DNA from: Rhizobium albus | GTDB taxonomy: Bacteria > Pseudomonadota > Alphaproteobacteria > Rhizobiales > Rhizobiaceae | Direction: 5' to 3' | NCBI GenBank assembly: GCA_030160035.1 | Contig: BSNO01000001.1 | Span: 620,001-684,000, forward strand | Length of the DNA: 64,000 nucleotides | Translations under genes and position numbers: made by a program | Part shown: piece by piece, positions 62,896 to 64,000 of the stretch | Position numbering within the stretch: position 1 is the first letter of the stretch | Layout of the letters: every line of letters starts with the position of its first letter | The notes under the pieces: model-generated | What the model was told of the DNA's origin: nothing | Database searches by the model: none | Seen by the model: only the letters and a program-made list of their open reading frames with translations

Positions 62896-63858
62896 TTAAG
62901 AGGCGTTCTTCCTGCGATTGCTCTCGCGCCAGGCGAGGAGCAGGGCGCCGCTGACGATCAGGGCCGCACCGATAAAGCTCGTTGCCGGCGGCACGATGCC
63001 GAACAGGGCGAAGTCGTAGATCGCCGCGAATATGAGCGTTGCATAGAAGATCGGCATGACGAGGCTGGCATCGCCGCTCTTCATGGCCTGGATGAAGCAC
63101 GTCTGGGCGCAGACCATGATCGAACCGAGAAGCGCGAGCATCAACCATTGCGTGGTGGTCGGCCAGATCCAGACGAAGCTCGCGGCCGTGACCGCAATGA
63201 GCATGCCGATTGTGTTGTTGATGACGAGGATTCGCAAGGGCGGCTCGCCACCCGCGAGCACCTTGATCATGATGGCTTCAAGACCGAGAAACAGCGCGGA
63301 GGCGAGGGCGACGAAGACCACCGGCTGGAAAGCCTCGCTGCCGGGCCGGATCAGCACCATGGCACCGATGAGCGCGAGCCCGGCGGCGGCCCAGCGCCAC
63401 GGCCCGACGCGCTCGGAGAGAAGCGGGATGGCGAGGATCATCGCGACGATCGGGTTGAGAAACGAAATCGCCGTGGCATCGGCAAGCCGCATATAGGCCG
63501 AGGCGGCGAACAGGCAGGTGACGCCCGCCCAACCGGCGACGGAACGGCCGATGTGATAGGGCAGCTTGGCGCTCTTAAGGGAAGGACGAAGGATCGCGAC
63601 GATCGGCATCAAGGCGAGCCAGGCAAACAGAAAACGGCCCGCGCTCACCTGCAGCGGATGCAGCGGTGAACCGCCGTCTGAACCGATCCCTTGACCGAGC
63701 GCCTTGGCGATGAGCGTCGTCGCCGCGATCAAAGCGCAGGCAAGCAGCATCATCACGATGCCTCTGAGGGCGCTGCCTACCGGCTCGGCAGGGTGTTGAG
63801 CAGCATGGGGCGCTGTCGCGTGGGTCGAGGGCAAGGTCGAACTCCGATTGGGTCGCAT
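62896..63858 (-). CDS. EamA-family (DMT) membrane exporter
   Basis: 320 aa with ten predicted helices in two EamA repeats. Start ATG 63858 has GAGG 5 nt upstream; ATGs at 63885 and 63921 are in frame but poorly placed. Family members export metabolites or take up solutes; the substrate is unknown. It is divergent from the LysR gene at the right edge, which may control it. Confidence 0.88.
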   Translation of the reverse strand: MRPNRSSTLPSTHATAPHAAQHPAEPVGSALRGIVMMLLACALIAATTLIAKALGQGIGSDGGSPLHPLQVSAGRFLFAWLALMPIVAILRPSLKSAKLPYHIGRSVAGWAGVTCLFAASAYMRLADATAISFLNPIVAMILAIPLLSERVGPWRWAAAGLALIGAMVLIRPGSEAFQPVVFVALASALFLGLEAIMIKVLAGGEPPLRILVINNTIGMLIAVTAASFVWIWPTTTQWLMLALLGSIMVCAQTCFIQAMKSGDASLVMPIFYATLIFAAIYDFALFGIVPPATSFIGAALIVSGALLLAWRESNRRKNAS

Positions 63859-63935
63859 CGGCGCCTCAATGCCATTGTTTTCCATACGCAACCAATAGAG
63901 ACTGATGCGGCATCTATTCATTCTGGATATGGATC

Positions 63936-64000
63936 ATGCGTCCGTCGGCCCATCAGCTCGAATGTTTCTCTGCCGTCATGAGGCTCGGCACGGCGACTGC
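63936..64000 (+). CDS. LysR-family regulator, first codons (runs off the right edge)
   Basis: ATG 63936 opens MRPSAHQLECFSAVMRLGTAT, the typical first helix of a LysR DNA-binding domain (x-x-x-Q-L-x-x-F-x-A-V). Only 21 codons are visible. Divergent from the EamA gene, the usual arrangement for a LysR regulator and its target. Confidence 0.7.
   Translation, partial: MRPSAHQLECFSAVMRLGTAT

Overview
The window looks like the chromosome of a high-GC alphaproteobacterium of the Rhizobiales/Hyphomicrobiales, most likely near Aurantimonadaceae. The evidence is gene content and style: an RTX-type animal heme peroxidase like the Mn(II)-oxidizing peroxidase MopA described from Aurantimonas manganoxydans, an HWE histidine kinase, sigma-EcfG-like promoters, TRAP transporters and cox genes of alphaproteobacterial type. 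This placement is inference. No rRNA, tRNA, CRISPR array, IS element or phage gene was seen.

Region 1 (1-32.3 kb) reads as one extracellular-oxidation and secretion island. A truncated sensor kinase faces off the left edge. It is followed by a 2337-aa calcium-binding heme peroxidase, a type I secretion ABC transporter, a giant RTX repeat protein and the HlyD-type adaptor. On the opposite strand are a Sco/cytochrome c fusion and a Tat-type multicopper oxidase. Across a 336-bp divergent control region starts a type II secretion operon in which gspF-G-H-I-J-K-L-M-N overlap end to start; gspE is inverted, and gspD and a short prepilin peptidase follow. A sensor kinase similar to the left-edge one and a LuxR-type regulator close the block. 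The simplest reading is that the peroxidase and RTX protein leave by type I secretion, the multicopper oxidase leaves by Tat plus type II, and a two-component system controls them. Both enzyme families are known bacterial Mn(II) oxidases, so a Mn(II)-oxidation island is the leading hypothesis. A repeated GG-CCAARGTC motif lies upstream of both halves.

Region 2 (32.3-42 kb) holds an exported protein made of GGDDR pentapeptides, a YhaO/YhaN-like nuclease-ATPase pair, an HWE kinase with PAS domains, and a minus-strand general-stress cluster (SDR, DUF3618 protein, anchored hypothetical protein) with two GGAAC-N17-GTT promoters.

Region 3 (42-49 kb) is a cytochrome oxidase operon on the minus strand: CtaG-like factor, CopD-like protein, subunit II, fused subunit I-III, a small membrane protein, a NOX/ferric-reductase-like flavocytochrome and a 29-aa single-TM protein too short for ordinary ORF calling. 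One plus-strand DUF2231 gene sits inside it. Subunit I has Gln at the place of the K-channel lysine.

Region 4 (49-64 kb) contains a large-subunit catalase, a TetR-controlled RND efflux pair, Dps, a TRAP transporter operon with a gamma-glutamyltransferase-like enzyme and its FCD-type GntR regulator, an EamA exporter, and the first codons of a LysR regulator at the right edge.
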